A stretch of DNA of 62,781 nucleotides from Acanthamoeba castellanii str. Neff (taxonomy: Eukaryota; Discosea; Longamoebia; Acanthamoebidae), in NCBI RefSeq assembly GCF_000313135.1, contig NW_004457291.1, forward strand, positions 2,866-65,646, read 5' to 3'. Of the stretch, positions 1 to 12,123 are shown piece by piece. Every line of letters starts with the position of its first letter. The stretch's first letter is position 1. Made by a program: the position numbers and the translations under genes. A model generated the notes under the pieces. It made no database searches and was not told where the DNA came from. It saw only the letters and a list, made by a program, of their open reading frames with translations.

Positions 1-631
1 TATAATGTAATGCTATACCGAAGCTTCTACCGGGTGATTGTCGAGCGCGTCATGCTCGGCGACAATGGCTCCACGGAGTTCACCAAGCCTACCATTCTGG
101 GCCTCAAAATGGGCGTCTACCTCTCTCTCTTCTACTATTTCAGCACAGGTCCGCTCCCTCGTGTCGTGTGTGTCGTGTGTCGTTTTGTGTTGGAGGTGCT
201 GACGCCATGGCGTGTTTGCATACGTAGACCCCTACGGGGTCTTCTTCAGCGCACCCTGGCTATCGAAGGAAGTGGCCACGCTGATCATGATGTACTACCT
301 CATCGCGACCGGACTGACCGTGGTCCTGCTGGGTCCCATCGCGCCCTTCCCCGTCAACCTGCTCGAGCGCATCCTGCCCTCGCACCTGATCGCCGGCCAC
401 CCGTTCAACGATCTCAACGTCCTGCCGCCCCCGGTCTACTACCCCGGCAAGGCGCGCATTGCCGAGGCCCGCGAGGCCATGATCAAGCGCCACAACGTGC
501 TGCCAAGCTTGAGCAAGAGCAAGAGCAAGGCCAAGGCCAAAAAGTACGCCGACGAAGACGAAGACAAGTACGCCAACTACGCCAAGGAATTCAAGGAATC
601 CATGGATGTGAAGGACGCCAAGGATGTGTAA
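1..631 (+). CDS. C-terminal part of an unidentified membrane protein
   Basis: The reading frame is open to the left edge, so this is probably the end of a longer gene. An intron at about 149-227 (donor after the codon pair ACA-G, acceptor TACGTAG) joins a first exon to a second that ends at the TAA at 629-631. The spliced product has two clear hydrophobic stretches (around GVYLSLFYYFS and TLIMMYYLIATGLTVVLLG), then a proline-rich segment. The tail is soluble and first lysine-rich (SKSKSKAKAKK), then acidic. I do not recognise the family. The shape fits the end of a multi-pass membrane protein with a cytosolic charged tail. The first ATG at 10 could be internal. Confidence 0.5.
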
Positions 632-761
632 GGCATTTTGGCCCGCGGCTATGCATCGGTTGTCTTTCGTGGGTGCGTTGCGTGCCGTGTGTGTGTGTGG
701 TGCGCGTGTGGTGCGCGTGTGTGGTTCTGTTTGCTGCGACCGGGTGGCCTTGCTCCAGCAC

Positions 762-1792
762 TCAGTTCACAGATTGGTCGGTTCTGGCGTAATCAGCCCG
801 CGGCTCGCTGCCCTCGGTGATGACCAGCACCCTCCGGTACTGCCGCCCCTGCTTCGCCACCACTTCCTCTTCCTCGTCACCCTCATCATCGTCATACACC
901 TCGTCCACGTGTCTCCATCGCTCATCGCCTGCGTCCGCGCCCTTCTCGTCCACCACCTTCACGCCCGCGAGCTGGTGGCCGTGGAGCGTGGTGTGGTCGC
1001 GCCACACGGAGAACACGACGCAGGACACGCCGAGCGACGCCAGGGTGATGCCCGAGACCAGGTAGTAGATCAGGCCCGGCCCGTTCGTATGGAGCAGCTC
1101 CGCCATGACGGGCGCGACGGACCCCGCAGCGGGGCGCCTCGAGGCCAGGTAGGCGAAGAGCGAGTTGAACAGGAGCGGCCCGACGAACGAGGTGAGCGTG
1201 TAGAGCGACGAGAGGACCCCGAACAGCTCGCCCTGCCGGTGGGGCGCGAACTGACGCGAGATCACGCCCTTCATGAGCGGCGTCGCGAGCTGGCTGAGCG
1301 CGCGCACCCCGATCAGGGCGTAGACCAGGTTGCCGTCGGTGATGATCGCATAGACGAACGCCGTCAGCTGCACGCGAGAGAGTGGGCCGCGATGACGTCA
1401 GCAGCACGATGTTTAACGATGGTGGTGACGTCAGCACTACAGGTGGTCTGTGGTCGGTACCGCGCTGTCGGCCAGGGCGAGGAGGATGGCGGCCTTGTCG
1501 TTGACGAATCGGATCACGAGGCGGAGGAGTAGGCCCTGGGCCAGGATGCAGCTGACGCCCCAGGCCGAGATCATCAGCCCTGCGTCGCGGCGCCAGTCAG
1601 CAGTGGAGATGGTTCGACGGGGGTTGACGGAAGGAGGTACCGATCTGCAGCGAGTCCCAGTGGAAGGTGTACTTGAAGTAGAGGACGTAGATGCTCATCA
1701 TGCCCTCTTCGCCCAGAAACATGAGGAAGTAGGCCACGGCTGAAGCACACCAACACACGACACACACACACACACACGCACGCACACGACAC

Positions 1793-1841
<49 letters not shown>

Positions 1842-3105
1842 CACACAGCTGAGAACAACGAGCGTAAAGGAGGTGGGTGCGGTGAGGACCTGTGCCCAGG
1901 GCCAATCTGCTCTTCCAGAGGAGGGACACCGAGCGGAAGGGGATCGCCCTCGACCACCTCCAGGGCTTGGCCTCCCCGCAGCTGGCGGGCCACGATGGCA
2001 ACGTTGATGGAGGTATGCAGCGTCAATCAATTTGGTGTCGCGTCTTTGGTGTCGCGTAGAGGCAGGTACCTGCTATCGCGTGACTCGGGCACAACGAACA
2101 CGACGAAGAAGATGTCGGCAGCGATGACCGTCGCGGCGAGGCTGAACGCGATCGTCATCGAGAACTGCTCTGCCCCCCAATCAGCTCACTGGCACTTCTG
2201 TGGTGCACCACAGCTTGGGCTCGGACCTTGCTCAAGTAGCCCGAGAGCGCAGGACCGCACATCATCGCCAGGCCCATGGCCGCTCCCTGCAACCAGCGAC
2301 CGATGGTGAGTCTCACCACCGCCTTGTTCAATATGTGCGAGCGCGCGCGTGGTGCGTGTCTGCGTGCGTGGTGTGTCGTGTGTCGTGTGTCGTGTGTCGT
2401 GTGTGTGCGTGTAATTAGGCGAGTACCAGGAGTCCGAAGTTCTGGCTGCGGCGGTGGGGCTCGGACACGTCGGCGACGTAGGCGTAGGCCATGCAGAAGG
2501 CGGCCGACGTGGTGCCGCTCAGGGTGCGCGAGATGAAGAGCACCCAGAGGGGCAGGTCGAACAGCACCGCCGCGCCCATCACCAGGTAGTCCACACCGCT
2601 CCCCATCTGCTCCCTTGCCTCAGCTCACCGCACACGCACACGCACACCGCACACCACACACCACACACGGCACACGGCACACCGCACACGGCACCCCGCA
2701 CACGGCACACGGCACACCGCACACTGCGAGGGCGTACCAGGGAGAGCACAAAGACGGGCTTGCGGCCGACGTGGTCGGAGAGCAGACCGAGGACGGGGAC
2801 CGTGAGCAGAGTGGCCAGCGCGTTGGCTGGTGCGCAGTTCGTGAGCCCAGACCACCACCCAAGCGCACCACTTTGTGGTGGGGAAGGGGCGTATAGGCGC
2901 TGAGGAGTCCGAGGGAGAGCGAGGCGCGGCTCAGGTCGCCGCCGCACAGGGCGGCGACCACCTGCGGGACCAGCGGGTAGGCGCAGGCCATGGCGAAGGT
3001 GGAGAGGCAGAACGCCACGAAGATGAACACCACGCGTGGTCGGCGTAGTCGGCGCGGCATGCACCCATCCCCCACCCTGCTGCTGCTCTCCATCACCACC
3101 TTCAT
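762..3105 (-). CDS. MFS transporter of the MFSD14/HIAT1 type
   Basis: A multi-exon gene read from the ATG at 3105 to TGA at 762-764. Fragments in order match a 12-helix major facilitator: helix 1 (FIFVAFCLSTFAMACAYPLV), the loop 2-3 signature LLSDHVGRKP, SGTTSAAFCMAYAYVADVSE, the helix 5 region GAAMGLAMMCGPALSGYL, then a PFRSVSLLWKSR loop and a second half ending in LASLGVSCVVFSVW. The AYVADVSEPHRRS block and the order of conserved blocks resemble animal MFSD14 (hippocampus-abundant transcript) and bacterial TetA-like carriers. The C-terminal tail is acidic (a run of D/E). MFSD14 substrates are not established, so none is assigned. One junction near 2890 lacks an obvious GT donor and is uncertain. 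It starts head to head with the Rieske oxygenase gene. Confidence 0.8.
1758..1847. repeat. (CA)n microsatellite inside an intron
   Basis: About 90 bases of almost pure CA dinucleotide, broken by CGCA and CGACA variants. It lies in an intron of the minus-strand MFS gene, so the sense-strand intron reads (TG)n. Confidence 0.9.
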
Positions 3106-3408
3106 GCTCTTCGCTGTTGGGCCGCCTGCAGCCAGACAGTACTGTTGCATCCCTGCACTTGAGTAGATGGTGAGCGCTGTCAGTGCTCTAACATGTTGTC
3201 TTGATAAAGCAAGCACTCACTCGCAGTTCCAGACGACAACTCGAGGATCACTAAACTAGTGGTGGAGGTTCCTTATTGGTTCGGCAACTCCGTCTTTAAG
3301 GAAATTGCTGATTGGACCACTGCCTCACTCCATCGAATTTCATTTTTTGTCCAACAGAAAAAAGCTAAAAACTAAACAAAAAAGAAACAACAACGCAACG
3401 CACATAAG
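3106..3408. promoter_or_regulatory. Shared 5' region of two divergent genes
   Basis: A 303-base gap between the starts of the MFS gene (minus) and the Rieske oxygenase gene (plus). It must hold both 5' UTRs and promoters. The part next to the Rieske gene is A-rich on the plus strand (3355-3405), typical of a 5' leader. I see no convincing TATA box, and no ORF that looks coding. Confidence 0.5.
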
Positions 3409-5691
3409 ATGGAGGCCGCACGAGGAGCGTTCGATATGCGCAACCACTGGTACCCGGTGGCCTTTGCCAGCGAGCTGCCACGAGGGGCGGCGGCGACAGG
3501 GTCGAGGCCGACCGACCCCTACGGCTTCCAGCTGCTGGGCGACCCCATCGTCCTGTTTCGGGACCAGCACGGCGCGGCCCAGTGCGTGCAGGACAAGTGC
3601 TCCCACCGCTCGGCTCCCCTCTCCGTCGGCACCGTTCGCGATGGCCGCCTCGAGTGCAAGGTACCTAAATATATGATTTATTATTTTATTTATTATTTTC
3701 TATCATATTTTATATTTTAGTATATTAAATAGACTAAAATAATATATGGAAATGTTGTGTTTGAAGTACCACGGATGGCAGTTCGGGAGTGGTGGCAAGT
3801 GTGAGTCGATCCCGTCGGAGCCGACCACCAGGCCCGGCAAGCCCTTCTGCGTCTACGCCTATCCCACCACCGAAGTCTACGTGCGCCTGACCGCACACGC
3901 ACACACGCATAACACGCACACATCACCGCACACGCACACACGTCACAGCACGCACACAGACCACTAAGCCGGTGGTTCTTCCCTACGCGGCGGGCAGGAC
4001 TTGGTGTGGGTGTGGCCAGGGGACCCGGAGAAGGCGTCCGAGCAGCACATCCCCCACCACCTCTTCAAGGAGTACCGCGACAAGAGCTGGGGCAAGGACA
4101 CCGTCACCCGCGACTTTGACATGTAACCCACCACCGCACACGCTCGACCGCACTCACCGCACACACCGCACACGCTTACCGCACTCACCGCACACGCTTA
4201 CCGCACTCACCGCACACGCTCGACCGCACTCACCGCGCACACACGACCAACGGCGCAGTGAACATGGGCTGTTCATTGAGAACATACTGGACCCGTCCCA
4301 CCTGCCCTTCACCCACGACGGCACGCTGAGCAAGCGCGCCAAGGCCGACGAGATGAAGGTCGAGATGCTCTTCGACAACGTGTTCGGCCAGGCCCCCGCG
4401 CCTCGCAGCTCAGCCGACGATCACCAGACCGACGCCCACTCCCACTTCACCCTCGTACGCTGCGTGCGGTGTGTGCCGTGTGCCGTGTGTGTGGTGTGTG
4501 TCGTGTGTTGTGTGTGCGGTGTGTGCAGTGAGTGTTGTTGACGTGTGGGGTGCAGGGGTTGCCGGAGGGTTTCTATGGGATGCAGGCGCAGGCGGTGTGG
4601 CCCGCGGACGCGTCGCGGCCGGCGCAGCGGTTCACGTTCCAGACGCCGTGCGTGGTGCGGCTCGACCTGCAGACGTCGACGACCAAGAAGCGGCCCGACG
4701 GCTCCTATCCGACCATGATCCAGCTCCACTTCTGCGTGCCCGTCAGCCCCACCCGGTTCCGCGTCAACACCATCTTCTTGTACGCACACCACCGCACACG
4801 AGCACACGCACACGCGCACGCGACACTCGCACTAACGACACTCACCACCGCACACACCGCACACACATGACCGCACATGATGGCACACAGTCGCAACTTT
4901 GCGACGAAGTTTACGGCGTCGGGCGGGTTTCCGCTGGGGAGTCACCTGAACCGGTGGTACGCGGACAAGATCATGGACCAGGACGTGGAGCTGCTCACGG
5001 GCCAGATGGTCAACCTCCTCAACGCGGCCAAGCCCTGGAACACGGTCGTGCGGGCCGACAAGATCGCCGCGCGCTACCGCCGGTGGCGCGACCAGGCCGA
5101 GCTCACCAACCCCTGGTAACCCACCCATCCCCTCCGCCTGCCCGCCCACAATGTTACGACACGACACGACACGACACGACACGCAGGTTTTGCGGGTTTC
5201 ACCAATCGGCCGTGCCGGACATTGAGGATCTCATCGCCGCTGGCGCCGAGAAGGCGGAGACGGACAGTGTCGAGTCGGGCTCAGGGGGGTCGAGGGCCGC
5301 GCTGGTGGCCGGGCGAAGAAGGAAGGTGGAGCACGCGACGCCGCCCATAGTCACCGGACCCTACCCGCGCTCCGGCGCAGAAAGAGGTGGCGCACGCCCT
5401 GCTTTGGTGTGGGGGGGGGGGCTCGTGTACAAACAATATTTGACTCGAACTGGGCTCACACATGTGCGTGTGCGGTCGTGTGTGTGCGTGTGTGCGTGTG
5501 TGCTGGTGCCAGACCTATCGACGCTCTTGATGCAATCCGGGGGTGTGCGCTTCAAACCGCGGACGCGCATTGCGCTGGTGCCGCGCGGGGTGAGGCTCGC
5601 GGCCGCCGCCTTGCTAGCCCTTCTCGCCCTGCTTCTCCTGGCGTGGAGCTCAGGCGATCAGCCCCGTAATAGATTGGCCCTTGTTTGGTAG
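3409..5691 (+). CDS. Rieske oxygenase resembling pheophorbide a oxygenase
   Basis: A multi-exon gene starting at a real ATG after an A-rich leader. Exon 1 gives NHWYPVAFASELP, a typical start for this family, and the first Rieske half CSH. After an intron (3661-3766) the second half CKYHGWQF follows, completing C-x-H...C-x2-H for the [2Fe-2S] cluster. A later exon carries ENILDPSHLPFTH, the E-x3-D-x2-H-x4-H mononuclear iron site. The last exon ends in a hydrophobic helix (LAAAALLALLALLLLAW), consistent with a C-terminal membrane anchor. Plant relatives (PaO, TIC55, PTC52, CAO) open or oxidise chlorophyll-type macrocycles; whether this amoebal enzyme does is inference. The C-terminal CxxC pair of some plant members is not evident. 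Introns here are CA- or GT-rich. Confidence 0.82.
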
Positions 5692-6215
5692 TGCTGATGG
5701 TTCGCTGCTGTCTTGGGTTCACATGTGGTGTGCAGCATTGCTTTGTGTGCAACAAAGTGCTGCGTTTGATGAGATCTCAATCAACACACGGTTTGGTTCA
5801 TTCACTCTTTCACCCTTGCGCCCGCCCCGTTGAGGTGCTGAGAGCGACCCTCTCACTCACTCACTCAACGCATGCATGCATGCCTGCCAATGTCTTCCCT
5901 CAATGTAAGGTACAATGTCCGGTGAGCACCAGCGCCGAGTGGTTTGCTGTCGAGCTTGACTCTTCTTCCTTTCTTCGGCTCCATCGAAAGAAAGGGGGAG
6001 GTACCAGCCAGGCTGCCGGGCATAGCCACCGCCACCACCACCAACCTGAGGGTGCCTACATGTAGGCAGCGGTGCTGCAGCTGCTTCGTCATGTCGCTTT
6101 CTTTCTTCCACTTTCTCCGGACCTCACCACCGCGTGGCCAAAGCTCAGTTACTTTTTCGCTTTTCGTTCTTTCCGCGCTTCATTTTCGAGTTGGGCAGGT
6201 CACGCGAACGTGCGC
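5692..6215. other. Convergent intergenic region
   Basis: Lies between the 3' ends of the Rieske oxygenase (plus) and the GCP3 gene (minus), so it should hold two 3' UTRs. It contains a short CATG/CATGCATGCATGC run near 5871-5884 and a CCACCACCACCA tract near 6030. No ORF has a persuasive protein, and I see no RNA gene. Confidence 0.5.
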
Positions 6216-9200
6216 TCAGCTGCTCGTGGGCCTCTTGTCTCTGGCGGCCGCGGCGGCTGCTCGGAGCTTGGCGTCGCGCGCGGCGTCGTGGGTGGTGCCC
6301 ATGGGCGTGGCGGGCACGGCGGCGGCGGCCGAGGCCGAGGTCGAGGCGGGGAGGGAGAGCGACGGATAGAACCCGCTGAAGTCGAGCCGCTCGAGCAGGA
6401 ACCGGAGGTGGAGGAGGGACACCGACGACGCGGCGTTGCCGTTCGTGATCTGCGTGACCAGCACGCGCAGCTCCGACACGGCCTGCTTGTACTCGGCACC
6501 TGCGAGCAACAACACGCAACACAACCACATAACAACACGTGTCAGGAAAGAATGAAGAGAACAAGAACGAAGGAGTGTCGCAGAGGGTAGCGGCAGCGTA
6601 CCGGTGCTGTGGATCTTGCTCTGTTTCTTCTTGGCGGCGTCGGTGTCGAGCTCGAGCCCGCTGCCGAGCATGGATCGCTGCATGGCCACCCAGTGCGCGA
6701 TGATGCCAAAGATCCTGGTCATGAGGGCCAGGGTGGACTTTGACTGGTCGTTGGTGGGCGAAAGCAGACACCGCTCCACGATCTGCGTGAGGAACTCCGA
6801 GTGCGACTTGATGAAGTCCTCGATACCTTCCAAGGGGGGGGGGAACACGACCGTCGTAACAGAACGTCTCAGCACCAGATAACCATGAAATGAAGTGAAG
6901 AGAAGAAGAACGAAGAGCGAAGAAGAACGAAGACGTACTGGATGACTCGTTGACGATCGTGTTTTGGAATCGCTGCCACGCGGGTTCGATCACCTCCATC
7001 TACAGTTAAAAGATGAAGATTGTGAGCACCACCACTGCGGCTGGCACAGCTGAGGAATGTACGGAAGGCTTGGGGTACCATGAAGAAGCCCTGCACGTTG
7101 GACAGGAAGAAGAGCATCTCCTGCGAGAGGATGCGGCATCGGTGGAGCAGCCCCTCAGTCTCCTTATCATCGGCGTAGTAGTCTTCCATTTCTTCGTCGT
7201 CTGATCATGATCGCACACGAGTGGTGAGGCGCGATGGAGGGCACAACCCCCAGAAAACGCAGAAGCCGCGCACCTTCATCCTTCTCTTTGGCCGGCGCGG
7301 GGGATGACTTGCGCAGTGACTCAAGCGAGAACTGACGGTTTTGGTTCTGCCGACGCGAATAGCCGATGTGCCTCTTCCACATGGAGGCCAGCGAGTGGTG
7401 CAGGTGCTGAATCCGCCACAAGAAGTTGAACAGCATGCGGTAGGTGCTCATTGCCTCGGGCGTGAAGATAAGCGAGATCGGCATGTCGACGTGATAGTCG
7501 AGCGAGAACACCGCCCAGCCACTGCCTGCGTCAACACCTTCCATCTGTCCTCGAGAGTGGGCGCGACCTGGATTACTACGACATCGGGGCGATCTACGAA
7601 AATGACAACACAACACAGAAGGGGGAGGGGAGACACCATACCACGCCCTGCTCGAGCAAACGGACATCCAATCGATCGATGATTTGCGGGTCGTCAAACT
7701 GTGCGTTGGAACTTCGGACGGCTCGGTCCAGAGTACCTGGAATGGGCGAATCGATTAGTCGTTCGCACCTTGCTTCGTTGATCTAGCTTTGTATGTATTA
7801 CCGAGAAGGTTGTGGCGGAAGATGGTGCTAGAGGGCTTCTTGAGGTCAGAGCTGCGTAGAAGGAGCAGAAGGAATCGGTCAGGCAGTTAATTGGAGGCCA
7901 CCCCATGAAGAAAAGAGGAGCTATACCTGATGGAGGTCATGAGGTAGGTTACAAAATCGCCCTGGCCCAGAAGCAAGTATCGCTTGATGGCCAGGCAGTG
8001 CTGCAGGAACTTGTGCTTGTCCATAAACACCTGCATCACTCGCCTGTTGACTACGGTCTCCACCTTGGATACGGCCCTGTTGTTTGAATTGGTGGTGTTG
8101 GATCAAGCCGGCTCTTCGTTGTCTGCCAGGGTAGCCTTTCGATGAATGGGTACGTTACCTTTCAAGAGACGAGAAGAACTCGACCAACTCCACGTCAGAT
8201 CGAAGCTCCCCGATGTCACCCCGCAGAATCTGATTCAGCGAGTCCCGCTCGATGCCCCAGAAATCGGTCACGTTGTCGCTGCACTCTCTCATGAGGTTGT
8301 GGGACTTGCCGATCAGTAGAATCTGGCAAGGAGAGAAAGGAAGGGGAAAAAGGCGGCCAGTGTCAGTATAAAAAAAGCCTTATCTTATGCACCTGTGCCG
8401 CCGCTCGGAATGCACCTTGTTGGCCAGAGACGGAGGAATAAAGGAAGGCAGCGCCTCTGGCCGCAGCTGGTACTTTGCATGCCAGAGCTGGTGGGCGGGC
8501 ACGTCCGGGTCGGTAGCGACGAAGAACTCTTGATACGGATCATTAAGCGTGCCCTGATCGCCGTTCGTGATACATATATCATAAGCGAGTGAACAGAGGC
8601 GCAAGCGTGTTGGCCAGTGTGTACCTCCAGCATCCAGGCTCGGATCATGGCGATTATGGGCTTGGCGGTCTGGTTGAGCACGCTCAGCGCGACCGAACGC
8701 CAGATTTTGCTGCCGTGATAAACCAGCTTGTAAACGGCCGAAGCCATTTCCCCTCCGTGCTTCCCTTTGATGTTATCCTGCACGACACAAATAAACACCC
8801 ACGGTGAGCACCCACATAACACTAGGATCGGTATCGGGGTGAGTCGGATAATACATACCACGAGGATGTTGAGGATCTGCAGCTTTTCCAAGGGACCCTT
8901 GACCCAGGCCAACAGGCGGTGTAGAGTGAGATCGCTGCCCTCGCCGATTTGGTTTTCGAGAGCCGCCAGCGAGCGGTAGTAGTCCGTAAGCTCAATCTTG
9001 ACCGCCGAATAGAATCCCTGAGAGTGACGGTGGCCTCGAGCATCAGCCTCGCCGCCGTCTTGCCAAACAAACGCACGCTCAATCTCAAGGCGAGAAAGAG
9101 TACCTGGGCCACAATACCGGGTTGGGCCGTGGAGGCATCTATCGTTTCGCGCAGACGTTTGCACAGCCACCCGATCTCGCACACGCAACCGACGAGCTGT

Positions 9201-10215
9201 CGGATCGAGGTGGACACGTTCACCTTTGATGTACGGAAGAAGCGTCAGATGAACCTAAAGCAGACACCGACACAACAAGCGGCGATAAGTACCTCTGGCG
9301 GGATGGCGAATCGGTCCAACTCGTCGTTGTATCTGATTACTGAGCCCTCGATGCCCTGTAGCACGTACAGCGTGTCTTCGAGAATGGCGCCCAGTGCCAC
9401 CTCCTCCTGATGGTCGGTCAGCAGCGGTCGTCGATGCGGGCGTACGGCAGGCGACTCTTGCGGGGTAGAGAAATTGGGAGATGCGGCAGCGGCCGAGGAG
9501 CCGACCGAAGAAGCCTGGCCGGGTGTAGTGTAGCCCGGCGTGGGGTGGATGGGCGAGATCGACGAGATGAGCGAGGCCGGGTACTTGTGTTTCTGATGCG
9601 CGGCGGGCGTCTTGAACTTTGAAGAAGAGATCGAGGAGGCTGGGGTCGGCCTCGCGTGAGCCTCTTCCTGGAGTCGAGAAGAGCTTCGCACAGCCACAGG
9701 CGTCTTGTCTGGCAGGGCTTGAGCCTGGCGTTCACATGTGCGAAGTGAGCAAAGGCTGTGCAGAAGGCGCAAAGAGCCGAGGGGAGGAACGGGCGGGGTA
9801 CAGAGAAAAGGGTCTTGGGCATTGTGGAGGTGGGTGCGTCTTTGTTGATGCCTCCCTTGAGTTGATCTAGCAGGTAGAGTATGGCCCAGTTGCTGCTCAG
9901 TGAAGACGAGGTTCCAAGCTTGTTGAGGTACTGGTCCAGCAAGGCAGCCTCGCCGAAACCCTTCTCCCGGCTCACTACGGACATGGGTTTGAATTGAGCA
10001 GGCCTTATCGAATAAATTGAAGGATTATTGGGTTTACCTGTCTTGCGTATGCGAGCGATGACCTGGGACTCGTCTCTATCCAGCGACTGCTTGGCATTCG
10101 TGCTGATGAGGTGCATTAACAATCCGAAATACTTCTCGTATTGCGCTCTGTTCTGGGGCGAGACAAATTTCGCGACCAGCAGGTGCACGCATCTCACCAA
10201 CTCCTCGTTTTCCAT
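6216..10215 (-). CDS. GCP3: Gamma-tubulin complex component 3 (Spc98 family)
   Basis: A long multi-exon gene. The N-terminus reads MENEELVRCVHLLVAKFVS and later SNWAILYLLDQL, as in GCP3. Conserved blocks follow in family order: LEDTLYVLQGIEGSVIRYND, then GGEMASAVYKL, EFFVATDPDVPAHQLWHAKY, GWAVFSLDYHVDMPISLIF, FNFLWRIQHL, and HRCRILSQEMLFFLSNVQGF. The EFFVA.DP...LWH.KY block is closer to GCP3 than to GCP2. The product should join GCP2 in the gamma-tubulin small complex that nucleates microtubules. I chose the ATG at 10215; in that frame a stop lies just upstream of 10257, so an extra 5' exon is possible. The C-terminus is alanine-rich and ends in TSS. Confidence 0.88.
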
Positions 10216-10359
10216 CCTCTTGGCAAGCGCCGCCTCGTCCGTCTGCACTGTGCCCAATTAATCTCCTTTGTACTCGATTTCTCTTCGCCTCTTTGTGTTT
10301 CCCGCCAAAATAATTGTCCCCAACCAAAGGGGAAGAACAAAAAAAAACAAAGCTCGAGA

Positions 10360-10640
10360 TGCAAGCATGCACCAGCCAACAGGCTCTGTGAGCTAGTGCA
10401 ACGACTCCTAGAGTACCGCCAGAGACTAGCCGAGGTGAAGAAGCGACTCACTCCCGCCCTACAAGAGCACCAGGCAAACTTGGGGAAGTGGGCAGTCGTT
10501 TTCCAGGGGCGAGAGGACGACATCAAGCTCGAGAGCAGCTACGATGCCGCTGCAATCGTGCTCTCAACGAACAGGAGAACGGAAAGGACTACTACGTGTT
10601 CCACGTGATCACACACAGCGAAGATGAGGACTGGGGTGAG
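10360..10640 (+). pseudogene. Short plus-strand coding-like ORF with a frame break
   Basis: Between the 5' end of GCP3 and the 3' end of the SDR gene, the plus strand encodes a helical, charged stretch (CELVQRLLEYRQRLAEVKKR, then LGKWAVVFQGREDDIKLES). The sense then continues one frame over as NEQENGKDYYVFHVITHSED. The change happens near 10555, where only a 17-base GT...AG segment could serve as an intron, which looks too short. There is no ATG in frame with the first part. It may be a gene with a sequencing frameshift, a decayed gene, or chance. I do not recognise the family. Confidence 0.3.
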
Positions 10641-10696
10641 GAAGAGGGTGTTGAGATAAACAAAGGAATAGAAACAGGTAACGAACGTCTGGGATG

Positions 10697-12123
10697 TCAC
10701 AGACGGGCCATAGCATGTGGATTGAGGAGATCGCCCCACAGAGACTGGCCACCATCAATACGGTATCTGTCATTGCATCGGTGTGGGTTGTAAGAAGGGG
10801 AAGGTGGCGATAGCGACAGTGGGCAATACACGTTGGGGGAGCGTACACTTGGCCGGTGATGTAGGAAGCCATGGGGGAGGCAAGGAAGGTGGCCAGATAG
10901 GCCACCTCCACCGCTTTTCCATGTCTCTTGAGGGGGATCTTTTCGATGGCTCCTTCCACGACCTCCTTGGCATAGCGATGCGTTCCTGAGTCTCCGATCA
11001 CGCCGGGAGCAACAGCATTCACCTGGACACGACGACGCAGGCATCAGCACACAGAGGTTCAACTCAGAGGCCGCGATTTTGAGCTTTACATACATTTATG
11101 TTGTAGGGACTCCATTCGACCGACAGCGTCATCGTCATGTTCTGCACTGGTTCATCAGTACGCAATGCTGCCGCACAGATAGCAGTACGTACCTCGACGC
11201 CAGCTCGAGCTGCACCGGTGTGGACCATGCCAGGGAATCCTCGAGCCACCTGAGCCGTAATACTCACAATACGCCCTGTCTCGCCCGTAATTAAGATGCC
11301 AGCTCACGAAGAGAAGAAGAAGAGTTAGAAGGAACCTTTCTTCTGAGGAATCATGCAAGTGGTAGCCACCGCGTGCGTCATGTGCCTGCGTAAGAGCTTG
11401 CTCCATGAGCCAGTCGCCAGGCGCACACTACTAAGAAGAGTCAAAGAGTACCAAGTCCCAATGAGGTTATTGCGGATGACCGCTGCAAATCTGCACACAT
11501 GTGGCAAAGGATCGATGGTTGGTGATGGTTAGCGTTGCGACTCCTCTATTGGCAAGTCCTGGACAGGGTACCCATTGGGCGTGATCGCCTCTGCAGCCAT
11601 TGGGAATTGTCTGGTTTGAACAACATCAACAACAAGGATGTGTGAGAGAAGGAGCAATCCACGCATTGAAGCTCTACGCAGTGCCTATGTACCCGCCAGC
11701 GTTGTTGATCAGGATGGTGACGTCGCCCAGTTGCTTTTGGACGTCGAGCACGAAGGACTTGACCTGGTCGTAGTCGCGTATGTCGCAGCACCCAACGTGC
11801 ACGCCCGCCGCACCCTGCGCCTGCAGCTCCTTGGCCGTGTCATCTAGCGGCTCCCGGCGCCTGCCACATATCGCCACCTGCCTCAACAGACGTTAGAGCC
11901 ACCCACCGTTGGCTGATTTGATTTATCGATTTATCGATTTATTGAAGTGATTTTATTTATTTATTTCTGGTTTATTTTATTTCTGGTTTGAGGGGACCTT
12001 GGCTCCAAGCCCCGCGAGCTGGAGAGCGATCTGCCGCCCTATGCCGGTGCCCCCGCCGGTGACGATGGCCACCTCCCCCTTGAGCAGCCCCTCGGCAAAC
12101 ACCACTCGCGGCAATGCCTCCAT
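10697..12123 (-). CDS. SDR, peroxisomal trans-2-enoyl-CoA reductase-like
   Basis: A multi-exon short-chain dehydrogenase/reductase. The first exon carries GEVAIVTGGGTGIGRQIALQ (NAD(P)-binding TGxxxGxG). Then come the segments ILINNAGG, AITPNGYPV, NNLIGTWYSL and VHTGAARAGVE, then SVEWSPYNIN and VNAVAPGVI. The end is ITGQVYRIDGGQSLWG after splicing across a GT-rich donor near 10848. HTGAARAGV in place of the classic YxxxK region, and the overall order, match peroxisomal PECR of animals, which reduces 2-enoyl-CoA during fatty-acid elongation. The last three residues are ARL, an accepted PTS1 variant. The ATG at 12123 gives the usual PECR-like start; a further upstream exon from about 12432 can also be built. 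Confidence 0.8.

Noticed and set aside
1758..1847. CA repeat considered as a CRISPR-like or telomeric array
   Set aside because: No spacers, simple dinucleotide, inside an intron.
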